Shown here in pieces: positions 34,130-42,577 of a stretch of 64,000 nt of DNA. Every line of letters starts with the position of its first letter. Position 1 is the first letter of the stretch. The position numbers and the translations under genes were made by a program. The notes under the pieces are model-generated. The model had not been told where the DNA came from, ran no database searches, and saw nothing but the letters and a program-made list of their open reading frames with translations. This DNA is from an uncultured Mycoplasmatota bacterium (GTDB taxonomy: Bacteria > Bacillota_I > Bacilli_A > RF39 > UBA660), in NCBI GenBank assembly GCA_937944975.1, contig CALEBF010000016.1:1-64000 (forward strand), in the 5' to 3' direction.

Positions 34130-34366
34130 CTATATCTTCTCTACTAAATCTGCTTTAATCAAGTCATTTATTTTATAAGTGCTATTTTTATAATATTTAT
34201 TTTGTAAAAAACTCCATTCATAATCTACTTTCAATATTTCTCTAGTTTCTTTATCTATTCTAGTTAAATAATCGTTATGATAATCTCTTGAATAACAATC
34301 ATTATATTCTTTAAAGCCGAACTTTTCTAACTCTTTTAAATCAACATTATCTTTTATCTTTAGCAT
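34130..34366 (-). CDS. Phage hypothetical protein, 78 residues
   Basis: Tyr- and Lys-rich small protein (DNVDLKELEKFGFKEYNDCY near the N-terminus). AAGGGGATAAAAG site. 14 bp before the next gene. Function unknown. Confidence 0.5.
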   Translation of the reverse strand: MLKIKDNVDLKELEKFGFKEYNDCYSRDYHNDYLTRIDKETREILKVDYEWSFLQNKYYKNSTYKINDLIKADLVEKI

Positions 34367-34385
34367 CTTTTATCCCCTTTCTATT

Positions 34386-35663
34386 TTATTCACTTGCTTT
34401 AAAATTATATATAGGTTTTATGATTCTTTCTATCTCAACGGTGTCTCCAATGCATTTTATTATTTCATCCATAGACTTGTATGCCATAGGTGATTCATCT
34501 ATAGTATTTTCACTAACACTTGTTGTATAAATACCGTTCATGCTATCTTCAAAATCTTTTAAATTTAATGTTTCTTTTGCTTTCATCCTTGACATTATTC
34601 TTCCAGCACCATGTGGAGCAGATTGATTCCAATCATTGTTGCCTTTTCCAACACCGATAATGCATCCATCTCGCATATTCATAGGAATCAATACTCTTTC
34701 TCCTTTTTTAGCGGATATAGCACCTTTACGAACTATGTTGTCTTCAAACGAGATATAATTATGAACTGTATGAAAATATTTAAAGTCATATGTTATATAA
34801 TCTTGAGTTATAAATGCTGGATAATTGACATCTTCTACTAATCTTACACTGTTTGTTCCTTGATAATAAGGAACTTCAAAATAATTACATAATATCTGTT
34901 TAGCTATACATAAACGATTATCTTTCGCAAATTCTTGGCATATTTTCATATCATGTAAATAATCTTCTCTTAATTTACCTTCTAAATAACATAGTTCTTT
35001 AGGAAGTTTTGTTTTACCTTCGTATTTTTTATTTATTTCAATTAATTTAGCTTGGATTTCTTTTTGTCTTCCTTGCTCTTTATATTCTTTAATTACTTTA
35101 TCTTTTTCTTCTTTTTTCTCTTTTTCATAAGAACAATACTTAATAGCTTTATTTTGATATATTTCAGCAACTTGTTTTCCTAAATTTCTTGAACCTGTAT
35201 GAATTACTAAATATTTATTATTGTCTTCATCAATGTCGACTTCTATAAAGTGATTTCCGCCACCTAGTGTTCCAAGACTTTTTTCTAACCAATCATCTCT
35301 GTTTATTAATTCTTTAAGGCAATATAATTGTTCTAATTCCAAAAATTTATATCTCTGTGTTTCATGTACATTCATTCCACTAGGAACGTATTGTCTTATA
35401 ACTTTATCTAACTTTGCAAGATCTAGATCGATTTTACCAAATTCAACACAAAGCATACCACAACCGATATCCACTCCAACAATGTTTGGAATTACTTTAT
35501 CTCCTAGATCTCCAGTAAAACCTATTACACAACCTTTTCCGGCATGTACATCAGGCATTATGCGAATTTTACTATCTTTGAAAGCATCTTGTTCTAATAA
35601 CTGATTTATTTGATCAATTGCTTCCTGTTCAATGTTTTTAGTAAATATTTTTATATTTTTCAT
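34386..35663 (-). CDS. rtcB: RNA ligase RtcB (3'-phosphate RNA ligase) on the prophage
   Basis: About 425 residues from ATG 35663 (AGGTGA site 9 bp upstream). RtcB signatures are complete: GVDIGCGM near 65-72 (Mn-binding Cys), LGTLGGGNHF near 132-141, HTGSRNLG near 157-164 and HGAGR near 353-357 whose His takes GMP. RtcB joins RNA 2',3'-cyclic phosphate or 3'-phosphate ends to 5'-OH ends using GTP, in tRNA splicing or repair. No archease gene is adjacent. On a phage, the likely job is to repair tRNA or rRNA cut by host defence nucleases; that is inference, though the neighbouring island encodes a HEPN RNase-type protein. Confidence 0.9.
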   Translation of the reverse strand: MKNIKIFTKNIEQEAIDQINQLLEQDAFKDSKIRIMPDVHAGKGCVIGFTGDLGDKVIPNIVGVDIGCGMLCVEFGKIDLDLAKLDKVIRQYVPSGMNVHETQRYKFLELEQLYCLKELINRDDWLEKSLGTLGGGNHFIEVDIDEDNNKYLVIHTGSRNLGKQVAEIYQNKAIKYCSYEKEKKEEKDKVIKEYKEQGRQKEIQAKLIEINKKYEGKTKLPKELCYLEGKLREDYLHDMKICQEFAKDNRLCIAKQILCNYFEVPYYQGTNSVRLVEDVNYPAFITQDYITYDFKYFHTVHNYISFEDNIVRKGAISAKKGERVLIPMNMRDGCIIGVGKGNNDWNQSAPHGAGRIMSRMKAKETLNLKDFEDSMNGIYTTSVSENTIDESPMAYKSMDEIIKCIGDTVEIERIIKPIYNFKASE

Positions 35664-35686
35664 GTTCACTTGTCACCTCACTTTCA

Positions 35687-35866
35687 TCATCGATACCAAA
35701 ACATATAAACAAATAAATAAAAATCAACTTGTTTCTTTAACTCATCATCTGTCAATTTTTTAGTCATTTGTGCATGAAATACCATTTGTCCATCTTTATA
35801 TATGGATAGATGATTGTTATTATCTTGTGATACAACATAACCTTTATATTTTATTTTTCTTTTCAT
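35687..35866 (-). CDS. Small phage protein, 59 residues
   Basis: ATG 35866 to TGA 35687-35689. Basic beta N-part (MKRKIKYKGYVVSQD), then an aromatic hydrophobic end (FYLFVYMFWYR). It starts 2 bp after the YopX gene stop. Function unknown. Confidence 0.55.
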   Translation of the reverse strand: MKRKIKYKGYVVSQDNNNHLSIYKDGQMVFHAQMTKKLTDDELKKQVDFYLFVYMFWYR

Positions 35867-35868
35867 GC

Positions 35869-36240
35869 TTAAACCTCATAACTAATTCCTATTACTTCTC
35901 TTTCAGTATCATCGATGTTCCAAACTTCTCCATTTTCATCTTGAAATCTGAATCCATTTCTATCATCAGACCATATCATTACCATTTTTTCTTTATAATT
36001 TTCTGGCATTAACGTAACTAAACAAATATCTCCCTCATATATCTCTTTACCGTCTTTGTCTTTTAAACCTGTGTATTGTCCTACTGTTTCAGGAACAACT
36101 AGATAATGTTTATAACTAGCATTCAAATGGTAATTTTCAGTATCTGATATATATGTTCCATTTTTATTTTTCATATATCCACCAAATATCCATTCACCAT
36201 TATCTTTTCTTTTTCCTCTAAACTTTATCTCTCTATTCAT
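35869..36240 (-). CDS. YopX-family phage protein
   Basis: 123 residues with the full YopX pattern: REIKFRGK at the start, GEWIFGGYM, VPETVGQYTGLKDKDGKEIYEGDI in the middle and a C-terminal beta part. Very common in early regions of Firmicutes phages; biochemical role unknown. Overlaps the upstream gene by 8 bp. Confidence 0.85.
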   Translation of the reverse strand: MNREIKFRGKRKDNGEWIFGGYMKNKNGTYISDTENYHLNASYKHYLVVPETVGQYTGLKDKDGKEIYEGDICLVTLMPENYKEKMVMIWSDDRNGFRFQDENGEVWNIDDTEREVIGISYEV

Positions 36241-36817
36241 CTTTACCTCCTATTATCTCTTTATATTTTTGTAATACTTCTTTTAATGTATCTAATTTAG
36301 CGCTTGTATATTCTGTTATATTGATGGGACTTCCCTCTGTTATTATTCTTATAGGATCTTCTAAATACTCCATAAACTCTTTTTGTTGATCACCATTTTC
36401 TCTTCGTACTTTATAATATCTATTTCTCCATTTATTGCGCTTCACTGTTACTTTTTTTAGTCCTTTTGAAATTGCTATATTCAATTCCTTTAATTCTTTA
36501 ACTTCTTTTTCTAATTTATCAATGTATTTATTTTGTTCATCTATAAAATCTAATTGAGATTTTAATTCTTGATTTTCCTTTTCTATTAGATATATATAAT
36601 GTCTTTCAGTTTCTTTAATTGAATTTATCCAGTCATCACTATTCAGTTGTTTTTTCAATTTTTGATTTTCCTTTTCTAATTTATCAAATCTCTCTAGCTT
36701 TTCTATTGACTTCTGGCAAAATCTATATTTATTTCCTAAATCACCACCATAACAATGACGGTTGTGTTCGCATTCAACACAAGAGAAGCCAAAAATATTA
36801 CCTACATTATATTTCAT
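36233..36817 (-). CDS. Phage coiled-coil protein with N-terminal Cys cluster
   Basis: 194 residues. C-x2-C and C-x11-C (about residues 13, 16, 22, 34) may hold a zinc ion; residues 38-115 form a long coiled coil with repeated LEKENQ segments. GAGGTGGAATAA site before the ATG. Function unknown. Confidence 0.5.
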   Translation of the reverse strand: MKYNVGNIFGFSCVECEHNRHCYGGDLGNKYRFCQKSIEKLERFDKLEKENQKLKKQLNSDDWINSIKETERHYIYLIEKENQELKSQLDFIDEQNKYIDKLEKEVKELKELNIAISKGLKKVTVKRNKWRNRYYKVRRENGDQQKEFMEYLEDPIRIITEGSPINITEYTSAKLDTLKEVLQKYKEIIGGKDE

Positions 36818-36889
36818 TTATTCCACCTCTTTGATTTTTTCTGTTATAAAATCTTTGCTATAATCTTTTTCAAAAGTTATATGTATCAT
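36818..36889 (-). CDS. Possible 23-residue phage microprotein
   Basis: ATG 36889 with a strong GGAGG site 8 bp upstream, TAA 36818-36820 abutting the next ATG (MIHITFEKDYSKD start). The clean ribosome binding site and perfect packing favour translation; it may act only as a coupling leader. Confidence 0.4.
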   Translation of the reverse strand: MIHITFEKDYSKDFITEKIKEVE

Positions 36890-37111
36890 TTATTTTTCCT
36901 CCATTTTGATTTCTGTTTCTATTTCTAATTCATCTTTTGTTAAGAATATATGATAATCAAGCATTACATTATCTATTAACATTTTCTTTAATTCATTTTC
37001 ATTGCAACGCATAAAATCATAATCTCTATATGGATTTAGTTTATAAATAATACTATATTTTTTATCGTAATTAGATTTGCATTTAACTAGTCTTTTAAAA
37101 ATCTTTAACAT
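36890..37111 (-). CDS. Phage hypothetical protein, 73 residues
   Basis: Basic N-terminal third (LKIFKRLVKCKSN), acidic C-terminus (ELEIETEIKMEEK). GAGGTGGAATAA site. Function unknown. Confidence 0.5.
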   Translation of the reverse strand: MLKIFKRLVKCKSNYDKKYSIIYKLNPYRDYDFMRCNENELKKMLIDNVMLDYHIFLTKDELEIETEIKMEEK

Positions 37112-37270
37112 TTATTCCACCTCTTTATCTTCTATCAACTCGCATAAGTAACTACTTACCCAATTCCAGTTATCATATTCGTAAATGAGAAATAAAGTGT
37201 TATTTCGCTCTTCGTCATATCTTACTGCATAAACTATGTATTCTTCATCACTATACTTAACTTTAAACAT
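37112..37270 (-). CDS. Small phage protein, 52 residues
   Basis: ATG 37270 to TAA 37112-37114, one base before the next gene. Acidic beta-like peptide (MFKVKYSDEEYIVYAVRYD start, LIEDKEVE end) with GGGAGAGTGATTGAT upstream. Function unknown. Confidence 0.55.
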   Translation of the reverse strand: MFKVKYSDEEYIVYAVRYDEERNNTLFLIYEYDNWNWVSSYLCELIEDKEVE

Positions 37271-37275
37271 ATCAA

Positions 37276-37329
37276 TCACTCTCCCTTTTTCTCGTACATC
37301 TTTGCTCTTCTAATTGTTCTATTATCCAT
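37276..37329 (-). CDS. Possible 17-residue reading frame
   Basis: ATG 37329 to TGA 37276-37278 with GAGGTAGAG before it; its ATG overlaps the stop of the upstream gene. It occupies the only gap between two genes. Basic peptide (MDNRTIRRAKMYEKKGE). It may be a leader rather than a protein gene. Confidence 0.25.
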   Translation of the reverse strand: MDNRTIRRAKMYEKKGE

Positions 37330-37557
37330 TTACTCTACCTCACAATCTTTTACCTCGTCTTGTATTTCCAAAAATTTTTTTAAATATTTACAATATTCTC
37401 TTTTATAGCCATATTCTTTGTCATATTTCATACATAAGTTTTTACATGGTTTAGCATAAATCATTCCTGATTTTTTTCCAGTTTTACCGATTTTAAAAGA
37501 ATGATGACAATATATTGTTTTTCTAGGAATAAACAATTTTCTTATAAAATTAACCAT
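37330..37557 (-). CDS. Basic Cys-containing phage protein, 75 residues
   Basis: Strongly basic with cysteines at about 17, 38, 42, 56 and 72 (PCKNLCMKYDKEYGYKREYC), a possible metal-binding module. GAAATAG context start one base after the upstream stop. Function unknown. Confidence 0.5.
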   Translation of the reverse strand: MVNFIRKLFIPRKTIYCHHSFKIGKTGKKSGMIYAKPCKNLCMKYDKEYGYKREYCKYLKKFLEIQDEVKDCEVE

Positions 37558-37779
37558 CTATTTCACCTCGTTTAAAATCTCTAATAAATCTCTTGTTTGC
37601 CATTCATTTAACTCAAGAAATTCGTCTTTTCTTTTATGAGATTCTATATATTTAACAGTTTTGCCTATTACTTTTTTGTATTTTTTGTTTTCTTCATACA
37701 ATGTTTCAATAATATGATAAACATTATCTGTATTTTCAAAATCGATATTATTTAAAAAATTTATCGTATTTTCATTCAT
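37558..37779 (-). CDS. Phage hypothetical protein, 73 residues
   Basis: Acidic, helical (NFLNNIDFENTDNVYHIIETLYEENKK). Overlaps the upstream gene by 8 bp. Function unknown. Confidence 0.5.
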   Translation of the reverse strand: MNENTINFLNNIDFENTDNVYHIIETLYEENKKYKKVIGKTVKYIESHKRKDEFLELNEWQTRDLLEILNEVK

Positions 37780-38017
37780 CTAACCACCCCAATTCTTCTA
37801 ATTGTTTATTTATAGCTTTATGTTCGGAAAAAGATATATAACTACCTACTTTTGATATTGTTTTCCATACAACATTGATTTTTATTCTATAAAAACAAGC
37901 AAATTCTTTTGGTACATAATTATTATCTTCATAAGGTTTTATATATTCTATTTCATACCTATTTTTATATTTGAGTTTATATCCTAATTCTTCAAACATC
38001 TCTCTTGCACTTTTCAT
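37772..38017 (-). CDS. Phage hypothetical protein, 81 residues
   Basis: Starts MKSAREMFEELGYKLKY and ends QLEELGWLDE: an N-terminal helix plus beta strands, a plan seen in small phage proteins of unknown role. Function unknown. Confidence 0.5.
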   Translation of the reverse strand: MKSAREMFEELGYKLKYKNRYEIEYIKPYEDNNYVPKEFACFYRIKINVVWKTISKVGSYISFSEHKAINKQLEELGWLDE

Positions 38018-38026
38018 ATAGTCCCT

Positions 38027-38206
38027 CTACTCTTCTGGCATCTCAGAATCTTTTTTATCTGATCCTACACACCATTGAAATACAATGTCCATGTCGTTTT
38101 TTAAATCATTATTTAATAAATCTTTAATATCATCAATTGTTTTACAACCTTTTTCTTCAAAGCTTTTAAGAAAAGCCATAAATTGATATTTTCTTATCTT
38201 ACTCAT
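38027..38206 (-). CDS. Phage hypothetical protein, 59 residues
   Basis: Start at ATG 38206 with AGGTGATAAAA upstream; the upstream in-frame GTG is in the site. Helical, one Cys (FQWCVG). It overlaps the upstream gene by 8 bp. Function unknown. Confidence 0.5.
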   Translation of the reverse strand: MSKIRKYQFMAFLKSFEEKGCKTIDDIKDLLNNDLKNDMDIVFQWCVGSDKKDSEMPEE

Positions 38207-38600
38207 TTTTATCACCTCTATTTTCTACAATATATTTCATGCTTTCAAATTGTTCTTTTGTTACTATTGATTTAATATCTTCTTTTTTTATTGTTAAAAA
38301 TTCATATCTTCCCTCAACGTCTCTTGTTTTTATATCGTTTTCATCTACTGCAATTCTGTCATATTCATCAATAAAAACAACTTTTTTCCCATTAACATAA
38401 TCTCCTGGCTTAATTAAATTCATTTTTTCATAACTCGCTTTTAAAACATTTTTCTTGGATACCCATTTAACATTGTGAATGTATTTGTCAACGATTATCG
38501 ATCCGTATCTTGTGTCTTTTGGTAAGTCTACAATTTTTCTAATATATTGAATTCCATTTTTATCTTTTGTTCTTATATACATTCCCTCTTTTAGTTCCAT
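38199..38600 (-). CDS. Phage hypothetical protein, 133 residues
   Basis: Beta-rich with two SH3-like segments (LKEGMYIRTKDKNGIQY and LIKPGDYVNGKKV), perhaps a small nucleic-acid-interacting fold. ATG overlaps the upstream gene's TAA (TAATG). Function unknown. Confidence 0.5.
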   Translation of the reverse strand: MELKEGMYIRTKDKNGIQYIRKIVDLPKDTRYGSIIVDKYIHNVKWVSKKNVLKASYEKMNLIKPGDYVNGKKVVFIDEYDRIAVDENDIKTRDVEGRYEFLTIKKEDIKSIVTKEQFESMKYIVENRGDKNE

Positions 38601-38776
38601 TACTCAACACCACAACTTTCTTGTAATACTCTAACAACAATTGATTGGTCTTGATACATTTCTTTGTAGTAATCTACTTGTTCTTTTAAATCACTACAGA
38701 TTGCTGACAATTCCATCATGAAAATGAACATTAAGATCATAATTCCAATAACTATTGCTATAAAAATATCTTTCAT
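38600..38776 (-). CDS. Small phage membrane protein, 58 residues
   Basis: ATG 38776 to TAA 38600-38602, coupled to the next gene by TAATG. One N-terminal transmembrane helix (about 4-22), then a soluble helix with two Cys. It starts 2 bp after the ssb stop. Function unknown. Confidence 0.55.
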   Translation of the reverse strand: MKDIFIAIVIGIMILMFIFMMELSAICSDLKEQVDYYKEMYQDQSIVVRVLQESCGVE

Positions 38777-38778
38777 AC

Positions 38779-39213
38779 TTAATCTAAAAAGTCATCCGGA
38801 ATAACTACCTCGTCAGCAAAATCGGCAAATGGATCGACTTCTACTCCATCCTTTCTCTCATTGTGTAAATCAATTTCTTCTTTTTTCTCTTCCTTCTTTT
38901 TGTTTTCCAAAAACTGAACATGATCGGCTACTACTTCAAATGCTAATTTATTATTTCCATCACGATCAGTATATTTTGTCGTTTGGATCTTTCCCTCAAC
39001 ACCGACTAAACTTCCTTTATCTAAGAAATTACAAACATTTTCAGCTTGCTTTCTCCAAACGATAACATTGATAAAGTCAGCTTCTCTTTGTCCTTGACTG
39101 TTACTAAAATTTCTATTAACTGCTATTCCCATTCTTGCAAATGCAATATTAGATGTCGTGTATCTTAATTCTGGTTTTGCTGTTACTCTCCCAATTAAAC
39201 AAACTCGATTCAT
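38779..39213 (-). CDS. ssb: Single-stranded DNA-binding protein
   Basis: 144 residues: OB fold (MNRVCLIGRVTAKPELRYT, FINVIVWRKQAE, GVEGKIQTTKY) and an acidic linker ending in DDFLD, the protein-interaction tip. Works with the Rad52-like annealing protein in phage replication and recombination. Confidence 0.95.
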   Translation of the reverse strand: MNRVCLIGRVTAKPELRYTTSNIAFARMGIAVNRNFSNSQGQREADFINVIVWRKQAENVCNFLDKGSLVGVEGKIQTTKYTDRDGNNKLAFEVVADHVQFLENKKKEEKKEEIDLHNERKDGVEVDPFADFADEVVIPDDFLD

Positions 39214-39215
39214 AT

Positions 39216-39551
39216 TTAAACCTCCCTAATTTCAATTTCATATTTTTGTTCAAATAATTTCTTTTTTAATTTATAAACTTGTGTTTTTGTGGCTGGACTT
39301 TTAACATCTTCTACAATGTATTTTCCGGTCCTTATATCGATGTAAACAAAGTCAGCGATATATTTTATTCCTTGTCGTTTTTTGCCATTTAAAACATAGT
39401 TATCTAGCAAAATAAACGGTACTTGTAATTTCAACTCTGTAATTTCTTTTGCTCTCTCTAATAATTTCAATTCTTGATATCTTTTACTTTCTTTGATTGA
39501 ATCAAATGTAATTCCGTCTATTGTTATTTTTTTGTTGTGATATTTGTTCAT
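39216..39551 (-). CDS. DUF1064 family phage protein (nuclease-like fold)
   Basis: 111 residues: KYHNKK start, GITFDSIKESKRYQEL, then YIADFVYID and VEDVKS, matching DUF1064 with a PD-(D/E)XK-like D-x13-E-x-K arrangement. Often near ssb and recombination genes. Probably a small DNA endonuclease, activity not shown. Confidence 0.75.
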   Translation of the reverse strand: MNKYHNKKITIDGITFDSIKESKRYQELKLLERAKEITELKLQVPFILLDNYVLNGKKRQGIKYIADFVYIDIRTGKYIVEDVKSPATKTQVYKLKKKLFEQKYEIEIREV

Positions 39552-39901
39552 TGATTATCATACTTTCTATAAACTAATTTTGATTTATTCCAACTTGGAT
39601 AAATACTTTTTAAATAATTTTCCATGATTTTTAACATTTCTGATCTGCGTCCCTTATTCCCGTTATCTAACATGTGATGATGATACCGGCAGCCTTCTAC
39701 TCCGTTTTCAGGAATACCTAAACCCATTTTCGATTTTGGAATAAAGTGCATAATATCATGAATGATAAAGTCTAATTTGTTAGGATCGAACTCCTCACAA
39801 TGATATCCGACCCTACAAAATAAACATGAATAATTATCTCTTCTTTGTATTTCTCTGATTGTTTCTTTACTAAAATTCAACAGCTTTGTATACTTTGGCA
39901 T
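39548..39901 (-). CDS. HNH-type endonuclease-like phage protein
   Basis: 117 residues. RRDNYSCLFC near residue 20 gives a C-x2-C knuckle, then HDIMHFIPKSK and a C-x-YHHHMLDNG segment supply the H-N-H-like residues. It overlaps DUF1064 by 4 bp. Likely a nuclease in replication or recombination. Confidence 0.6.
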   Translation of the reverse strand: MPKYTKLLNFSKETIREIQRRDNYSCLFCRVGYHCEEFDPNKLDFIIHDIMHFIPKSKMGLGIPENGVEGCRYHHHMLDNGNKGRRSEMLKIMENYLKSIYPSWNKSKLVYRKYDNQ

Positions 39902-39902
39902 T

Positions 39903-40472
39903 TTAATCTTCCTTTTTGATTTTTAAATTAGAAATACCGAGCTTTTCTTCAATTTCAGAAATTGTCATGACTGTTTCTTCTTCACGGTTCCAAGTCCAAT
40001 CATCTTCGTCTTGTTTTAAAATGTGATTGCGAATATTGTCTCCAACATATTCGTGTTGACAAACTTTCATAATATCATCTAGTTCGAATGACGCAGTTAA
40101 ATCATCATCATATTTGGAATAAGACATGTTAGTTCCCTCTGCCAAGTTGACTAATAGATCTTCAATTTCATCATAATATTTTGTATTTAATAACAAAATA
40201 TATTTATTTACAGCTCTTGTTTCTACAATTGCTCCGTTTTTTAAATCACTCTTTTTCATATCTTTTTCTCCTCTCTTAACTAACTCTAATTCGTAATCTT
40301 TAAACCACCAACAATGGTCCCCTTTGTATAAACCTCTTCCGTTGTGTCCCCCAGTCCAACCGTCAAAATAAACTAAATACGGTTTAGAATCTGAATCAAT
40401 TTCTTTTATAACACCTTCCCGTACTTGACCACCTACTTTTGCTCTTACTTTATCTCCTACTTTAAATTTCAT
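39903..40472 (-). CDS. Phage hypothetical protein, 189 residues
   Basis: N-terminal SH3/tudor-like barrel (KFKVGDKVRAKVGGQVREG), then an acidic helical half. The two halves are joined by KRGEKDMKKSDL with a good internal ATG, so it could be a fusion of two small proteins. Overlaps the next gene upstream by 4 bp. Confidence 0.5.
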   Translation of the reverse strand: MKFKVGDKVRAKVGGQVREGVIKEIDSDSKPYLVYFDGWTGGHNGRGLYKGDHCWWFKDYELELVKRGEKDMKKSDLKNGAIVETRAVNKYILLLNTKYYDEIEDLLVNLAEGTNMSYSKYDDDLTASFELDDIMKVCQHEYVGDNIRNHILKQDEDDWTWNREEETVMTISEIEEKLGISNLKIKKED

Positions 40473-40789
40473 ATCAATTCCTCCATTCTTAAATTATTTC
40501 TTCTTTGAAATTGTTTTTCTGCCTTACTGCACTCTGCCAACATAGTCAAGGCTCGCTTTCTTTTATCGGCGATAGACCTCTCAATTTCGTTCCAATCGAA
40601 TGACAATTTATATCCGTTGTTGCCGTGAACTATATAGTAATTTGCTTGTCCTTCGCCATAAAGTTTGTTGTTTATTTCCACTTGTTTTCTGAATTTTCTT
40701 TCGCTTATGTTGATTCCAATTTTTTGCAGTTCTTTTAATATTTCTCGTTTCTTTTTCCACTTTGTAAGTGAAAGTACTTCTTCTAGCAT
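40469..40789 (-). CDS. Phage hypothetical protein, 106 residues
   Basis: Start at ATG 40789 (MLEEVLSLTKW) with AGGGGG 9 bp upstream; the longer open frame overlaps the upstream gene entirely. The start codon overlaps that gene's TAG. It has a helical ILKELQKIGINISERKFRKQVE part, possibly helix-turn-helix. Function unknown. Confidence 0.5.
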   Translation of the reverse strand: MLEEVLSLTKWKKKREILKELQKIGINISERKFRKQVEINNKLYGEGQANYYIVHGNNGYKLSFDWNEIERSIADKRKRALTMLAECSKAEKQFQRRNNLRMEELI

Positions 40790-41289
40790 TTCGTCATTCC
40801 CCCTAAATAAATCTTTTCGTAAACATCGGTCGGTATCTTTAATTCGTAACACCAACCAACGATAACATCTATCAACTGTTTCATTTCTGTAACGTTAAAT
40901 TTGCTACTTCCTAAAAAACATTTATAAATATAAAATTGCTTTCCGTTATGAATTTCTGGTCTAGTAATTTTGACTGCTCGAAATCCTTTTTTCAAATTCT
41001 CTTCTGCTTCTTCTGGAGCCATAATATATTCATATTTCGCATTTGCCTCTTCTAAAGCTTGAATATATACTTCCATATCATCCATGCCTTGTTCTTTTGA
41101 AATTTCATGAATTAGTGACCACATATATCGATTTTGTTGAATTGTTCTTGTTGATTTTAATTCCTTAATTTCTAGTTGATATTCTTTTGTTAAATCCAGT
41201 TCAAGAGAATGATAAGATTTATTCTCAATCAATAACATTTGATTATTTCCATTTTGAAAAATCGATTCAATCTTCACTATTGTTTTCAC
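40783..41289 (-). CDS. NinB-like recombination protein
   Basis: 168 residues. The RTIQQNRYMWSLIHEIS segment (about 46-63) and the C-terminal half with KQLIDVIVGWCYEL resemble phage NinB/Orf family proteins that bind ssDNA and load recombinases. Close to the Rad52-like gene, fitting one recombination module. Confidence 0.6.
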   Translation of the reverse strand: MKTIVKIESIFQNGNNQMLLIENKSYHSLELDLTKEYQLEIKELKSTRTIQQNRYMWSLIHEISKEQGMDDMEVYIQALEEANAKYEYIMAPEEAEENLKKGFRAVKITRPEIHNGKQFYIYKCFLGSSKFNVTEMKQLIDVIVGWCYELKIPTDVYEKIYLGGMTKC

Positions 41290-41417
41290 AACTCTTCATC
41301 CTCTCTGCAACTCGGACATATCATTTCTTCTACTTCTCCAATATCCCAAACATGATACACCATATCATCAACATCATTTTCTTCCCCGCAAACAGGGCAA
41401 ATTACTTTCTCTTCCAT
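41286..41417 (-). CDS. Zinc-ribbon microprotein, 43 residues
   Basis: ATG 41417 to TGA 41286-41288. CPVC (7-10) and CPSC (34-37) form a clear zinc ribbon in a very acidic peptide. It sits between and overlaps or abuts two recombination genes. Function unknown. Confidence 0.6.
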   Translation of the reverse strand: MEEKVICPVCGEENDVDDMVYHVWDIGEVEEMICPSCREDEEL

Positions 41418-42164
41418 TTATAACTCCAAGATTTCTTCTGCCTCTTGAAAAGTCAATTCTCGAAGCTTCATTTTTCCTCTTGCACAAACTTCTTCTTGTA
41501 ATTTATCAAGATTGTTTTCGTATTTCGATAATAATTGTTGACGTTGAGCCTCTGTCATGTCCATGTTTTCCAATTTCTCTTTTTGCTCTTCTTGTGGAAT
41601 CATTTCGAATCTGATATGTCCTTTGTTATCAATGATCACAATTTTATTGATCTCTCTCGATTCGTTATATCCTATTTCTTTAATTTTGAATCTTGTTTTT
41701 GTTTCATATTTTCCTTTGGAATTAACATAAAACTCTTTTAATTCTTCTTTTACTTCTCCAGTTTTTTCGTCTTTTATTTTTATTTTTGTACCCATTTCTT
41801 TATTTTTTGGTAAAATCCAAATAAACGGACTAGTATATAATTCTCTTCCAATTCCTACATTAAATCCTGCTCTTTTGAAACTATCCGATGCCTCTCCTTT
41901 TTCTTTTTCAGAATAACTTTCTGTACCAACATCTTGCTTTTTTACCCATTGTTTTATCTCATCATTCCAAATTTCGATTGTACAAAATAAATTATTGTTA
42001 ATCACTTCGTGATATCTTTGCCATCTTCCCACTCCGTAAGTTTCATCCAAAATTCTCATATCTACTCTTGCGTCTTTGTAGAGTAATAACGAGCATCCTT
42101 TTGAACTGATAGTTCCAATTCTGCATTCGATCTCTTCGGCTTTTAACAATCTAATTTCTTCCAT
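41418..42164 (-). CDS. Rad52-like single-strand annealing protein
   Basis: 248 residues. Hallmark of Rad52/Sak-type annealing proteins: VGRWQRYHEVINNNL, then EKEKGEASDSFKRAGFNVGIG and RELY (about 85-110), where the conserved Lys/Arg and Phe residues line the DNA groove. The C-terminal part is variable. With SSB and the NinB-like protein it makes a phage homologous recombination module. Confidence 0.75.
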   Translation of the reverse strand: MEEIRLLKAEEIECRIGTISSKGCSLLLYKDARVDMRILDETYGVGRWQRYHEVINNNLFCTIEIWNDEIKQWVKKQDVGTESYSEKEKGEASDSFKRAGFNVGIGRELYTSPFIWILPKNKEMGTKIKIKDEKTGEVKEELKEFYVNSKGKYETKTRFKIKEIGYNESREINKIVIIDNKGHIRFEMIPQEEQKEKLENMDMTEAQRQQLLSKYENNLDKLQEEVCARGKMKLRELTFQEAEEILEL

Positions 42165-42359
42165 CTACTTAACCCTATGGAGAATTACTCTTTCTCCAAA
42201 CCTTTCCTTCAATTTTTTAATTTCATCTCTTCTGAATCTTTTTGCTTCTTTCTCGTCAACCACTACATGATGTTGATCATTCTTGATCCATCTCAAATAC
42301 AGCTTGTCCTTGATCTCTCCCATTCTTTGTGTCGGTTTTAATTCAACAATGTATTTCAA
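42165..42359 (-). CDS. Small basic phage protein, 64 residues
   Basis: Basic (KEAKRFRRDEIKKLKERFGERV), probably nucleic-acid binding. Overlaps its neighbour by 4 bp. Function unknown. Confidence 0.5.
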   Translation of the reverse strand: MKYIVELKPTQRMGEIKDKLYLRWIKNDQHHVVVDEKEAKRFRRDEIKKLKERFGERVILHRVK

Positions 42360-42577
42360 TGAAAATCACTCTCACTCACTCCATACATCTTGTAAGGACT
42401 TACTTGTTCGTAATTGTCTTCGATATTTTGCTTATAATCATCAAACTCCTCTTGCAATGAGTGATTATCCGATTCCAAGTCAGCAAGTTTATCCAACAAT
42501 TCTTCAACCGTCCACAAGTCTTTTTCTTTCAAGCAGTCAATACTGCACTGTTTTGTATTTACTAATATTTCTCCCAT
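42356..42577 (-). CDS. Acidic coiled-coil phage protein, 73 residues
   Basis: Acidic; two Cys near the N-terminus (KQCSIDCLKE) and a coiled coil (LLDKLADLESDNHSLQEE). Directly follows the replication initiator-like gene with no gap. Function unknown. Confidence 0.5.
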   Translation of the reverse strand: MGEILVNTKQCSIDCLKEKDLWTVEELLDKLADLESDNHSLQEEFDDYKQNIEDNYEQVSPYKMYGVSESDFH

